Shown here piece by piece: positions 6,791 to 18,947 of a DNA stretch of 28,407 nucleotides. Position 1 is the first letter of the stretch; each line of letters begins with the position of its first letter. This DNA comes from an uncultured Kiritimatiellota bacterium (lineage in GTDB: Bacteria > Verrucomicrobiota > Kiritimatiellia > RFP12 > UBA1067). The position numbers were made by a program, and so were the translations under genes. Under the pieces are notes generated by a model. It was not told where the DNA came from. It searched no databases and saw only the letters and a list, made by a program, of their open reading frames with translations. Location of the stretch: assembly GCA_934635045.1 (NCBI GenBank), contig CAKTZA010000050.1, positions 1-28,407 on the forward strand, written 5' to 3'.

Positions 6791-8206
6791 TCATGTCAGC
6801 GAGCAGGGGCCGTTCACGCACCCGCCGGGGCACGCCATGACCTCCAGGAAGTTCGCCGGCAGCTTGCCGGAGGCGTAGAGCTTGAGCATCGTACAGCTCT
6901 TGCGGTCGATGCCGTTGATCTGCTTCGCGTTCAGCTTGAAGCCGGGGATCTTCGCCGTCGCCTCCGCCAAGACCGCCTCCGTCACGCCGCAGCTGCGCGC
7001 GAAGTTGCGCGCCGTCGGGTTCGCGGGCCGCGCGACCGGCCACGGGTCGCACGAGAGCACGTCGACCTTGCGCCCCGCGAGAATCGCGCCGAGCTCCTCG
7101 AACGACAGCACGTAGTCGACGCTCTTGCGGCGCGCCTCGCTGCGCTTGGCGACGCAAGGCCCGATGAAGACCGTCTTCGCCAGCGGATCCTTCCCCTTCA
7201 CGATCTCCCGCGTGTAGACCATCGGGCTCGGCGTGAGCGAGACGTGCTCGACGAGATCCGGCAGGTGCTTCGCGACGAGGTTCACGTAGGCGGGACAGCA
7301 CGAGGTCGTCATGAACGTCTTCGGGTCCTTCTCCATGCGCTCGACGAACTCCGCCGTCTCGTGCTGCGTCGTCAGCTCCGCGCCGAGCGCGACCTCGATC
7401 ACGTCCGCAAAGCCCGCCTTCGAGCAGGCCGTCAGCAGCTGCTCGATCGTGCCGGGGAACTGGTGCTCGGCCGACGGCGCGACCATCGCGACAAGCCGCT
7501 CGCCGCGCTTCATCGCCACAAGCACGTCGAGGAGCTGCGAGCGCTCCATGACCGCGCTGAACGGACAGGCGTTGAAGCACTTGCCGCAGAAGATGCAGCG
7601 CTTGAAGTCGATCTCGGCGACGCCGTGCTCGTTCTTGCGGATCGCCCCGACGGGGCACGCCTCCTCGCACGGCACGGTCGTCTTGACGATCGCGTGGTAG
7701 GGACACGCCGTGATGCACTTGCCGCACTTGATGCACTTCGCCGGGTCGATGACGCTCCGGCCGTTCACGACCTCGATCGCCTTCTTCGGACAGTTGTAGA
7801 CGCAGGGCCGCGCAAAGCACCCCCGGCAGTTCGGCGTCGAGACGACCTTCGCGTCGGGACAGCCGCTGCACGCCGGGCCGCAGACGGAGAGCGGCGAGAG
7901 CGCGACGAGGCTGTCGGCGGGACGCGCCGGCTTCGCGCCGGCCGTCGGCGCAATCCGCTCGGCGCAGTACGCGCGCAGCGTCTTCGCCTCGTCCGTCTCC
8001 TCCTCGACCGTGACGCCGAGAAGCGCCATCAAACGGTACTTGATGACCGCGCGGTCATGGTAGACGCAGCAGCGCGAGGGATCGCTGCCCTTGGGGCGCA
8101 GCTTGATCGCGATCTGGTCGATCTCGTCTTCGAGCGTCCCCGCGTCAAAGGCGCGGACGAGCCGAATCATCAGCTCGCGCCGGAGGAATGTCGCACCGTT
8201 CAGCAT
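6791..8206 (-). CDS. Group B-type monomeric [FeFe]-hydrogenase
   Basis: The protein has 471 residues. An N-terminal region with CCVYHDRAVIKYR is followed by many cysteines, two ferredoxin-like clusters (CIKCGKCITACP at 158-169 and CIFCGKCFNACP at 204-215) and the H-cluster domain. The three H-cluster signatures are TSCCPAY (301-307), GPCVAKRSE (349-357) and MACPGGC (457-463). Predicted ligands are Cys304, Cys351, Cys459 and Cys463, with Cys303 at the proton-relay position. The signatures TSCCPAY and GPC (not MPC), and the short C-terminus ending soon after MACPGGC, fit group B rather than group A enzymes. These are cytoplasmic ferredoxin-linked enzymes of anaerobes whose physiological role is poorly known. 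The gene begins 1 nt after the stop of the thioredoxin-like ferredoxin gene. Maturation genes hydEFG are not in the window. Confidence 0.92.
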   Translation of the reverse strand: MLNGATFLRRELMIRLVRAFDAGTLEDEIDQIAIKLRPKGSDPSRCCVYHDRAVIKYRLMALLGVTVEEETDEAKTLRAYCAERIAPTAGAKPARPADSLVALSPLSVCGPACSGCPDAKVVSTPNCRGCFARPCVYNCPKKAIEVVNGRSVIDPAKCIKCGKCITACPYHAIVKTTVPCEEACPVGAIRKNEHGVAEIDFKRCIFCGKCFNACPFSAVMERSQLLDVLVAMKRGERLVAMVAPSAEHQFPGTIEQLLTACSKAGFADVIEVALGAELTTQHETAEFVERMEKDPKTFMTTSCCPAYVNLVAKHLPDLVEHVSLTPSPMVYTREIVKGKDPLAKTVFIGPCVAKRSEARRKSVDYVLSFEELGAILAGRKVDVLSCDPWPVARPANPTARNFARSCGVTEAVLAEATAKIPGFKLNAKQINGIDRKSCTMLKLYASGKLPANFLEVMACPGGCVNGPCSLT

Positions 8207-8207
8207 G

Positions 8208-8465
8208 TCAGGCGGCCCCTTCCAGCAGTTCGCGGACGCGCGCGACGACCTTCTCGGGCGTCGCCTGGCTCATGATCTCCGTTTCGTTGATGCGCACGTA
8301 CGGCGCGCCGCCGAGGCTGTCGCGCTCGCAGAGGTCGAGGCACGTCTTCGCCTCGACCTCGACGCGCCCGCGGCATTCCGGCGGCAGCTGCTCGTCCAGG
8401 TTCATCATCTTCGCCGCGCCCAGCAGGTAGCAGGCGGTTCCACAGCAGATTTCGACTTTGATCAT
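8208..8465 (-). CDS. Thioredoxin-like [2Fe-2S] ferredoxin
   Basis: This 85-residue protein carries the four cysteines of thioredoxin-like [2Fe-2S] ferredoxins and NuoE/HydC-type subunits: Cys7 and Cys12 (CX4C in CCGTAC), and Cys42 and Cys46 (CX3C in KTCLDLCER). It is likely the electron carrier or partner of the hydrogenase encoded 1 nt downstream (TGA-C-ATG). An ATG two codons earlier (8471) is possible. I chose 8465 because the -10 box TATACT at 8472-8477 puts the transcription start exactly on its A. Confidence 0.88.
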   Translation of the reverse strand: MIKVEICCGTACYLLGAAKMMNLDEQLPPECRGRVEVEAKTCLDLCERDSLGGAPYVRINETEIMSQATPEKVVARVRELLEGAA

Positions 8466-8471
8466 GGCCAT

Positions 8472-8501
8472 AGTATATCACTTTGAAGCGTCCCCCTTCA
8501 A
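8472..8501 (-). promoter_or_regulatory. Hydrogenase operon promoter, leaderless
   Basis: Minus-strand TATACT (8472-8477) lies six bases before the ATG at 8465, so +1 should be the A of ATG. A possible -35 TTGAAG (8496-8501) is 18 bp upstream, inside the end of the EEP gene. Confidence 0.5.
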
Positions 8502-9365
8502 GTCGCGATCCGGTTTCGGCGCGAGGGACAGGACGGCAAAGAACGCATTGTGGTCGGACAGCTCCTCGCTCGACACGAGGCGCGGCGCGCCGGCGGGACG
8601 GAAGCCGCGCGCGAAGATGTAGTCGAGCGCGCTGTCGCCGTAATATTTCGAGGGGTGCGTCCCGCGTCCCTCCGGCGGCAGCAGCGAAAGGAGGTTCAGG
8701 AATTCCGCCGCGTCGAACAGCTTGAAGATCTGCTCGTCCTTGAACTCGCGCCGCCAGCGGTCGGCGTTCATGTCGCCCCCGACGAGAACGGGCCGCCCCT
8801 TTCCGACGGCGTCCTCGTGCGCGAGCAGCTGCTCGACGGCGCGCGTCCGCTTCGCGCGGTTCAGCTCGGCGAGCGCCGGCTTCTTCGACGCGCCGTAGTT
8901 CGACTTCAGGTGGACGGCGTAGACGGCCGCCGTCGTCGCGGGGTCGAGCCGCAGCGCGGCGAAGGCGTAGCCGCGCGGCGGCGTGGTCTTCCCGGACGGC
9001 TTCCACTTCGCCCAGCCCTTCTCGACGACCGGCAGCGTCGTCGCGATCACGTCCTGCTGCTGGTCGAAGCGGTCGCGGCGGCGATAGGCGGAAATGGAGG
9101 CGACCACGAGGTTCGTGCGCCCGATGCGCGCGACGAGGTTCGAGGCGACGCGCGGCCCGCGAATCTCGTTCAGGCAGAGAATGACGTCGTTCGTCCCGGC
9201 GGGGTCGATCGCGTCCAGCCCGCGCGCAAGCATCTTGGCGACCGCCGTGACCGTCGCCTCCTCGACGTCGGGATGCGCGCGGTGCTCGGCACGGCCGGAC
9301 GGGAACCAGTTCCCGTTCCAGGTTCCGACGACGACGGCGGCGAGAATGGAAAGCAGCGTATGCAT
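8478..9365 (-). CDS. Secreted endonuclease/exonuclease/phosphatase family protein
   Basis: The 295-residue protein starts with a short hydrophobic signal (MHTLLSILAAVVVGT) and shows the ordered motifs of the EEP (DNase I-like) superfamily: WNGNWF near the start, LNEIR with the metal-binding Glu, VHLKSNYG, GGDMNADRW with the Asp/Asn pair, ALDYIFARG and the terminal LSDHNAFFA with the catalytic His. These enzymes cleave phosphodiester or phosphomonoester bonds in a Mg2+-dependent way, and the substrate here cannot be told. The start is 3 nt after the stop of the HAD-like gene, so the genes are translationally linked. The signal suggests a periplasmic or secreted enzyme, perhaps scavenging nucleic acid or phosphate. 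Confidence 0.85.
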   Translation of the reverse strand: MHTLLSILAAVVVGTWNGNWFPSGRAEHRAHPDVEEATVTAVAKMLARGLDAIDPAGTNDVILCLNEIRGPRVASNLVARIGRTNLVVASISAYRRRDRFDQQQDVIATTLPVVEKGWAKWKPSGKTTPPRGYAFAALRLDPATTAAVYAVHLKSNYGASKKPALAELNRAKRTRAVEQLLAHEDAVGKGRPVLVGGDMNADRWRREFKDEQIFKLFDAAEFLNLLSLLPPEGRGTHPSKYYGDSALDYIFARGFRPAGAPRLVSSEELSDHNAFFAVLSLAPKPDRDLKGDASK

Positions 9366-9368
9366 GGA

Positions 9369-10322
9369 TCAGAATCCCGGCAGGTTGAGCTGGCCCGAGA
9401 CGCAGACCTTGCGGCCCTTGGACAGCGTGCGGTCGGAAGTGTCGTAGACGACGAACTTGATGCCGTCGAAGCGCTTCGAGAGCTCGCGGCGGATGAAGCT
9501 CGAGACCGTCTTCACGTTCCCGACATCGTCGTCCGAGAAGCCGATCGAGACCGACCGGTCGAGACGCCCGGAGCGGCGCAACATATGGAAGACGTGCTCC
9601 ACGAAGTCGCGGATCGCGAACTCCTTGGCGAGCTCCGGCCGCGCGACCGTCGAGGCGACGGCCAGCTTCTCGCGGTAGATCGGGTCGTTCGCCATGCGCG
9701 CGCGGAACCCCGCGTAGGTGACGGCCGCGTAGCGGCACATGCCAAGGTAGTAGTCGAGCTCCTCGGCATCCGTGCCGAACTCGCCGTCGCCCACGCCGTC
9801 GATCCAGCGGCGGTAGCCACGCAGATTCGACATCATCACGGCACGGTCCTCCTCGGTCAGCGCATAGCGGATAAAGATGCGCACGGCCTTCTCGATTGTC
9901 GCGGGGGAGTGTCCGCGCGCCGTCACGATCGCGAAGAGCCGCCCTTCGCGCAACGTCTTCTTCAGGGCCTGGTAGCTCGGCCCCGGCTTCGCGCCATGCT
10001 CGACCTTCTCCAGCGCGGCAATCGTGTCCTCCAGGAACCGGTTCGGCGGGATCTGTCCCCCGCCGTCGCTCGGCGGATCCTCGAAGTTGCGGAACGCCTC
10101 CGCCCAGACGCCGCCGGGCGCGCGGTAGTGCTCGACGTCGGCCCGGACGAGCGCGAAGGTCGCCGTCGAGACCTCGACCGGCTTCCAGGCGCCGTCGTCC
10201 TCCCGATGCTCCATCCGGATCTTCGTCGGCATGTGGAGGATGTTGTCGTCCCAGTCGAAGATGTAGTACTTGAAGTCGCGCGTGGCGACTTCTTCGTTCA
10301 CGTATGGAATCGGATTCTTCAC
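9369..10322 (-). CDS. HAD superfamily protein of unknown function
   Basis: The 317-residue protein carries the HAD phosphohydrolase motifs: motif I FDWDDNILH near the N-terminus (nucleophile Asp and +2 Asp), motif II IVTARGH and motif IV FSDDDVGNV. A long helical cap (about residues 40-125) and a second insert (about 165-240) separate them. It is cytoplasmic and of a conserved but uncharacterised type; I do not know its substrate. The start is a GTG, because no in-frame ATG precedes motif I and a stop codon lies ten codons upstream. A TATAAT box overlapping the stop codon of the radical SAM gene gives it its own promoter with a leader of about 35 nt that lacks an evident Shine-Dalgarno. The EEP gene follows after 3 nt. 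Confidence 0.8.
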   Translation of the reverse strand: MKNPIPYVNEEVATRDFKYYIFDWDDNILHMPTKIRMEHREDDGAWKPVEVSTATFALVRADVEHYRAPGGVWAEAFRNFEDPPSDGGGQIPPNRFLEDTIAALEKVEHGAKPGPSYQALKKTLREGRLFAIVTARGHSPATIEKAVRIFIRYALTEEDRAVMMSNLRGYRRWIDGVGDGEFGTDAEELDYYLGMCRYAAVTYAGFRARMANDPIYREKLAVASTVARPELAKEFAIRDFVEHVFHMLRRSGRLDRSVSIGFSDDDVGNVKTVSSFIRRELSKRFDGIKFVVYDTSDRTLSKGRKVCVSGQLNLPGF

Positions 10323-10363
10323 GGGCGGACGGTCAAACGAGTTCTGAATTCACGGATTCGCGT

Positions 10364-10369
10364 ATTATA
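10364..10369 (-). promoter_or_regulatory. -10 box of the HAD gene overlapping a stop codon
   Basis: The sequence TATGGTATAATACGCG on the minus strand carries an extended -10 (TGG-TATAAT). Its TAA is also the stop codon of the radical SAM gene. It shares the ACGCG downstream bases with the icd, aroKB and tgt promoters, but the start codon is about 35 nt away. Confidence 0.5.
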
Positions 10370-11837
10370 CCATACTCTTTCGCCGCGCCTTCCGGCTCAC
10401 GGTCGTGAACGCGAGCTCGTTGCGCGCGAAGACGCGCCGCCCCGGACGCGGCGGCTCGACGACAAGGCCGAACTTCTCCGGCGCGCGCGCGATCGGGCTG
10501 TGCACCGTCAGCGCGAAGCGGTGCCAGAAGCAGCTCTGGATCAGACCCCTCTTCGCGAGCCCCTTCACGTACCGCTCGGCCTCCTTCTGCTCGGCTTTCG
10601 TCTCCGTCGGGAAGTCGTACATGAGATAGGCGTGAACAAAGATCTCCGCGTCATGAAACGCCTGCAAGACCTTTTCCGCCGAAGCCAGCGTGATGCCCTT
10701 GTTCATGAGCTTCAGCAGCCGGTCGTTCGCGCACTCAAGCCCGCCCGTCACGCAGAGGCAGCCCGCCTTCGCCATCTTCTTCGCGAGCGCCGGCGTGAAC
10801 GCCGTGTCGAAGCGGATGTTGCCCCACCACGCGACCTCAAGCCCGCGCTTCAGGATCTCGTCGCAGACCTCGCGCACGAGCCTCGGCGGCATCGCCTCGT
10901 CGACGAAGTGGAAGGAGCGGACGTTCGACTGGACGAATTTCTCCAGACAGTCGGCGATGTCCGTCGCCTTCGGCATCTGGAAACAGCCGATGTAGGGCAG
11001 CCGCACGTCGCAGAACGCGCACTTGTGCCAGTAGCAGCCGCGCGCCATGACGAGCTTGACCCACTTGCCCGAGTTCCAGAGGTTCGTGACGAAGTTGTCC
11101 GTCTCAACGACGTCGAAGTAGTCGTCCCAGTCGATGCCGTCGTAGCACGGGCTCACGAACGGCGGCACGGACGCAGCCGCCGCGTCGAGCGAAATCCCCG
11201 TGAGTTCGTGCAGCATCGGCGCGTAGCCCTCGTCGAACAGGAAGCCGTCGAAATACCGGCCCGGCCGCTCGTCCGTCATCTCGCGAAGCTCCGTCGAGAC
11301 GTAGCCGCCGCCGAGCAGGAGCCGTACGCCCGGACAGTGCCGCTTCACGTAGCGGGCGATCTTGAACGCGCCGACGAGCGTGCCCGGAAAGGGACACGTC
11401 ACGCCGACGACATCGGGCTTCACCTCGTCCAGCGCCGCCTTCAGGTGCCGTTCGAGCGGACGGTCCATGACGCCGCGACGGCGCACCCTCTTCTCCAGCT
11501 CGCCGAAGTCCTCGACCGCCTGGCAGAGGTGCTCGGCGTAGCGCGAGAAGCCGAATTCGGGATCGATGTTGTCGCGGATCCACAGCGCCAGCTCGTCGAT
11601 GACCTCGCTCGCCGCGCGCTTCTCCTCCAGCGGCGCGGGGCCGCCGAGGAACTCCAGCAGCTCGTCCGTCGTCTCGTCGCCGTAGGCGAGCAGGATGTCG
11701 CGGACGACCTTGATGGAGAGGTCACGCTGCTGCACGTCGCAGCCCTGCGCGCGCAGAAAGCCCGTCAGGTGCATCGTCGCCGGATACGGCGTGTTCGTCT
11801 GCAGCAGCGGCGGGGTCAGCAGGAGAAGACGCTTCAC
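10365..11837 (-). CDS. B12-binding-type radical SAM protein
   Basis: The 490-residue protein has an N-terminal Rossmann-like B12-binding-type region (LLLLTPPLLQTNTPY..., then DVVGVTCPFPGTLVGAFKIARYV and LLLGGGYVS) and a radical SAM barrel with the cluster motif GCYWHKCAFC (Cys268, Cys273, Cys276). The first two cysteines are separated by four residues rather than the usual three. The DxHxxG cobalt-ligand motif is not visible. Such proteins do methylations and other difficult radical reactions in the cytoplasm; the substrate is unknown. The start is taken as the GTG at 11837, which overlaps the icd stop by 4 nt (GTGA) and begins VKRLLLLTPP, so it is translationally coupled to icd. Confidence 0.82.
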   Translation of the reverse strand: MKRLLLLTPPLLQTNTPYPATMHLTGFLRAQGCDVQQRDLSIKVVRDILLAYGDETTDELLEFLGGPAPLEEKRAASEVIDELALWIRDNIDPEFGFSRYAEHLCQAVEDFGELEKRVRRRGVMDRPLERHLKAALDEVKPDVVGVTCPFPGTLVGAFKIARYVKRHCPGVRLLLGGGYVSTELREMTDERPGRYFDGFLFDEGYAPMLHELTGISLDAAAASVPPFVSPCYDGIDWDDYFDVVETDNFVTNLWNSGKWVKLVMARGCYWHKCAFCDVRLPYIGCFQMPKATDIADCLEKFVQSNVRSFHFVDEAMPPRLVREVCDEILKRGLEVAWWGNIRFDTAFTPALAKKMAKAGCLCVTGGLECANDRLLKLMNKGITLASAEKVLQAFHDAEIFVHAYLMYDFPTETKAEQKEAERYVKGLAKRGLIQSCFWHRFALTVHSPIARAPEKFGLVVEPPRPGRRVFARNELAFTTVSRKARRKSMV

Positions 11838-13057
11838 ATCGCCTCGGCGAGGAGGTTGCCGAACGCGGAGCACTTCACCTCGGTCGCGCCCTCCATCTGG
11901 CGGGCGAAGTCGTAGGTGACGGTCTTCGCGGCGATGACCTTGTCCATCGCGGCGATGATCCGGTCAGCCGCCTCCGTCCAGCCCATGTAGCGCAGCATCA
12001 TCTCGCCGGAGAGGATGAGCGAGCCGGGGTTCACCTTGTCGAGGTTCGCGTACTTCGGCGCCGTGCCGTGGGTCGCCTCGAAGACGGCGACGCCCGTCTG
12101 GTAGTTGATGTTCGCGCCGGGCGCGATGCCGATGCCACCCACGGTCGCCGCAAGCGCGTCGGACACGTAGTCGCCGTTGAGGTTCAGCGTGGCGATCACG
12201 TCGTATTCGGCCGGGCGCGTCAGGATCTGCTGGAGGAAGGCGTCGCAGATGCAGTCCTTCACGACGATGTCGCGCCCCGTCTTCGGGTTCTTGAACGTGC
12301 ACCACGGCCCCTTGTCGATCAGCGTCGCGCCGTACTCGCGGCGCGCGAGCGCGTAGCCCCAGTCGCGGAACGCGCCCTCGGTGAACTTCTGGATGTTGCC
12401 CTTGTGGACGAGCGTGACCGACTTGCGGTCGTTCGCGATCGCGTAGTCGAGCGCGGCACGGACGAGCCGCTCCGTCCCCTCGAGCGAGACGGGCTTGATG
12501 CCGATCGAGGCCGTCTTCGGGAAGCGGATCTTCTTCACGCCCATTTCGCCGAGCAGGAACGCCTTGACCTTCTCGACCTCCGGCGTGCCGTTCATCCATT
12601 CGATGCCGGCGTAAATGTCCTCCGTGTTCTCGCGGAAGATCACCATGTCGGTCAGCTCCGGACGCTTCACCGGGGAGGGCACGCCCTTGAACCAGCGCAC
12701 GGGCCGGAGACACACGTAGAGGTCAAGCTCCTGGCGCATCGCGACGTTGATCGAGCGGATGCCGCCGCCGACGGGGGTCGTGAGCGGGCCCTTGATCGAG
12801 ACGAGGCAGTCGCGGCAGACGTCCAGCGTCTCCTGCGGCAGCCATTCGCCCGTCTTGTTGAACGCCTTCTCGCCGGCGAGGACTTCGCGCCACGCGATCT
12901 GGCGCGCGCCGCCGTAGGCCTTCTCGACGGCGGCGTTCCAGACGGTCATCGCCGCGCGCGTGATGTCGGGCCCCGTGCCGTCGCCCTCGACGTACGGGAT
13001 GATCGGGTTCGCGGGAACGCACAGCTTCCCGCCCTGCAAGGTGATCTTTTCGCTCAT
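11834..13057 (-). CDS. icd: Isocitrate dehydrogenase, NADP-type
   Basis: This enzyme oxidatively decarboxylates isocitrate to 2-oxoglutarate in the TCA cycle. The 407-residue protein matches the E. coli-type family in length and motifs: IPYVEGDGTGPDI, the substrate loop GGGIRSINVAMRQ (Ser102 is equivalent to the regulatory serine), FRENTEDIYAGIEW, LVHKGNIQKFTEG, TLNLNGDYVSDA and the cofactor segment ATHGTAPKY, whose Lys-Tyr pair indicates NADP+. Divergently placed to gltB, it supplies the 2-oxoglutarate that glutamate synthase consumes, which makes shared control plausible. The ATG follows a TATAAT box by only seven bases, so the mRNA should be leaderless. The radical SAM gene overlaps its stop. 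Confidence 0.96.
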   Translation of the reverse strand: MSEKITLQGGKLCVPANPIIPYVEGDGTGPDITRAAMTVWNAAVEKAYGGARQIAWREVLAGEKAFNKTGEWLPQETLDVCRDCLVSIKGPLTTPVGGGIRSINVAMRQELDLYVCLRPVRWFKGVPSPVKRPELTDMVIFRENTEDIYAGIEWMNGTPEVEKVKAFLLGEMGVKKIRFPKTASIGIKPVSLEGTERLVRAALDYAIANDRKSVTLVHKGNIQKFTEGAFRDWGYALARREYGATLIDKGPWCTFKNPKTGRDIVVKDCICDAFLQQILTRPAEYDVIATLNLNGDYVSDALAATVGGIGIAPGANINYQTGVAVFEATHGTAPKYANLDKVNPGSLILSGEMMLRYMGWTEAADRIIAAMDKVIAAKTVTYDFARQMEGATEVKCSAFGNLLAEAM

Positions 13058-13064
13058 GGCGCGT

Positions 13065-13070
13065 ATTATA
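13065..13070 (-). promoter_or_regulatory. icd promoter, leaderless GGTATAATACGCGCC-ATG block
   Basis: Extended -10 TGG-TATAAT on the minus strand is followed by ACGCGCC and the icd ATG. Transcription should begin at or one base before the start codon. No convincing -35 box is visible. Confidence 0.65.
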
Positions 13071-13073
13071 CCA

Positions 13074-13102
13074 TAACGGAATCGGGCCTAACGGAATCGG
13101 GC
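13074..13102. repeat. Tandem 14-mer TAACGGAATCGGGC in the icd-gltB divergent region
   Basis: Two perfect copies of TAACGGAATCGGGC (13074-13087 and 13089-13102) repeat with a 15-bp period just upstream of the icd -10 box, where a -35 would be expected. They are candidate tandem binding sites for a regulator of icd and/or gltB. Confidence 0.6.
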
Positions 13103-13204
13103 GGTTTGTAAACGCGGCCAGGCGAAGATTACAAGACGTGTAAACCCCTTGGCGTCACGCCGTTTCCGCCTCCGTTGGCACAAGATTTGCAAAGCCTACC
13201 GAGA

Positions 13205-13209
13205 AAGGA
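13205..13209 (+). promoter_or_regulatory. Shine-Dalgarno of gltB
   Basis: AAGGA lies eight bases before the gltB ATG at 13218. It contrasts with the leaderless-looking icd on the other strand and shows that the organism also uses ordinary ribosome binding sites. Confidence 0.7.
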
Positions 13210-13217
13210 ACTGAACT

Positions 13218-17789
<4,572 letters not shown>

Positions 17790-18947
17790 TCAGCGCGGAC
17801 GCAAGGCGGCGACCTGCGCGAAGAAGCCGGGATACGACTTCGACGCGCAGCGTTCGTCGTCGATTTCGACCGGCCCGTCGCACACCGTCGCGCCGACGGC
17901 TATCGACATGGCGATGCGGTGGTCGGCAAACGAATGGAACGATCCGCCACAAAGCGGAGCCGTTCTTCCATGGACGGCGAAAGCCGCTTCTGAAACGTCC
18001 GCCGCAACGCCAAAGCGCGTCAGCACGTCCGCCATCGCCGCCACGCGATCCGACTCCTTGAGCCGCAGCCGCCGAATGCCCGTGAAGCGCGTCTCGCCAG
18101 GGCGCTTCGCCGCAACGACCGTCAGGACGGGGAAGATGTCGGGACAGGCGTCAATGTCTATGGTCTTCTCGCCGGCACACGCAAGCGTGGCGAGAATCGA
18201 AACGATTGCACGATCCGGCTGCCGCGAATCATCCGCGAGAACGGATCCGCTGGCGTTCGCCAGGCGAATCTCGTTGCCGAGCGCGTTCATCGCAAGCGGA
18301 AACGCCGCGCCCGACCAGTCCGTCTCAAACCGAGGCTCCTTCGCCGGTGCTCGAAAACATTGGCCGCCCGCAACGCAGAACCCCGTCGCCGTCTCGTCGA
18401 CCGACACGCCATAGGCGCGCAGGACATCCAGCGTCATGTCGACATAGCCGCGCGAAGCGAGCGGCGACGTGAGGCGAATCTCCGAATCGCCGCCCAACAG
18501 CGGCAGGGCGAGAAGCAAGCCGCTCACGAACTGGGATGACACGTCACCGGGCAACGCCTGAACGCCCGGTTCCAGTCTCGCGTAGTCAATCTGCGGACGC
18601 GAGGCCAGCCGCCCCTTCATCACCCAGTTCGGCGTCACGCCCAGCGCGGCGACCACCGGCCCCAACAGCCGCCGCGTCGTCCCCGACTCGCCGCAGTCCA
18701 GCGTCACGGCCATGTTCTGTGCGCGGCGAAGCGCGAATGTCGTGTCCTGTGCGCGAGGCGCGAGCCTCGCGTCAAGTGCCATTAGGCACCGCTTCGTCGC
18801 GCAAATGTCGTCGCAGTCTTCGGCTGACGGCGCAAGACACGCCGTGCGCCCCGCGAGAAATTCGGCGATCAATACGCGATGCGCGTGTGATTTCGAGACG
18901 GGCACGGTCATTGTGCCGCGCCGCAGACCGGGTTCGAGGCGTATCAC
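17790..18947 (-). CDS. aroA: 3-phosphoshikimate 1-carboxyvinyltransferase (EPSP synthase)
   Basis: AroA joins phosphoenolpyruvate to shikimate-3-phosphate in chorismate synthesis. The 385-residue protein shows VPVSKSHAHRVLIAEFL (catalytic Lys), DCGESGTTRRLL in place of the usual GNAGTAMR loop (the clostridial-type DCGESG form), SSQFVSGLLLALP, LRLKESDRVAAM and SFADHRIAMS. It is shorter than the roughly 427-residue E. coli enzyme, as usual for this subtype. The GTG start at 18947 overlaps the aroKB stop by 4 nt (GTGA), so translation is coupled. Its stop codon abuts the gltB stop with no spacing (TGATCA), leaving no room for a terminator between the convergent genes. Confidence 0.95.
   Translation of the reverse strand: MIRLEPGLRRGTMTVPVSKSHAHRVLIAEFLAGRTACLAPSAEDCDDICATKRCLMALDARLAPRAQDTTFALRRAQNMAVTLDCGESGTTRRLLGPVVAALGVTPNWVMKGRLASRPQIDYARLEPGVQALPGDVSSQFVSGLLLALPLLGGDSEIRLTSPLASRGYVDMTLDVLRAYGVSVDETATGFCVAGGQCFRAPAKEPRFETDWSGAAFPLAMNALGNEIRLANASGSVLADDSRQPDRAIVSILATLACAGEKTIDIDACPDIFPVLTVVAAKRPGETRFTGIRRLRLKESDRVAAMADVLTRFGVAADVSEAAFAVHGRTAPLCGGSFHSFADHRIAMSIAVGATVCDGPVEIDDERCASKSYPGFFAQVAALRPR

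Noticed and set aside
10070..10090. GGGATCTGTCCCC near-match to the 13-mer in the HAD gene
   Set aside because: One mismatch inside an otherwise normal Gly/Pro-coding stretch. A single copy without flanking repeats may be chance.
8550..11915. Plus-strand open frame of about 1121 codons
   Set aside because: It lies antisense to four genes with clear family motifs. The composition (Arg, Asp, Val, Leu-rich, no motif) is the mirror of GC-rich codon use on the minus strand.
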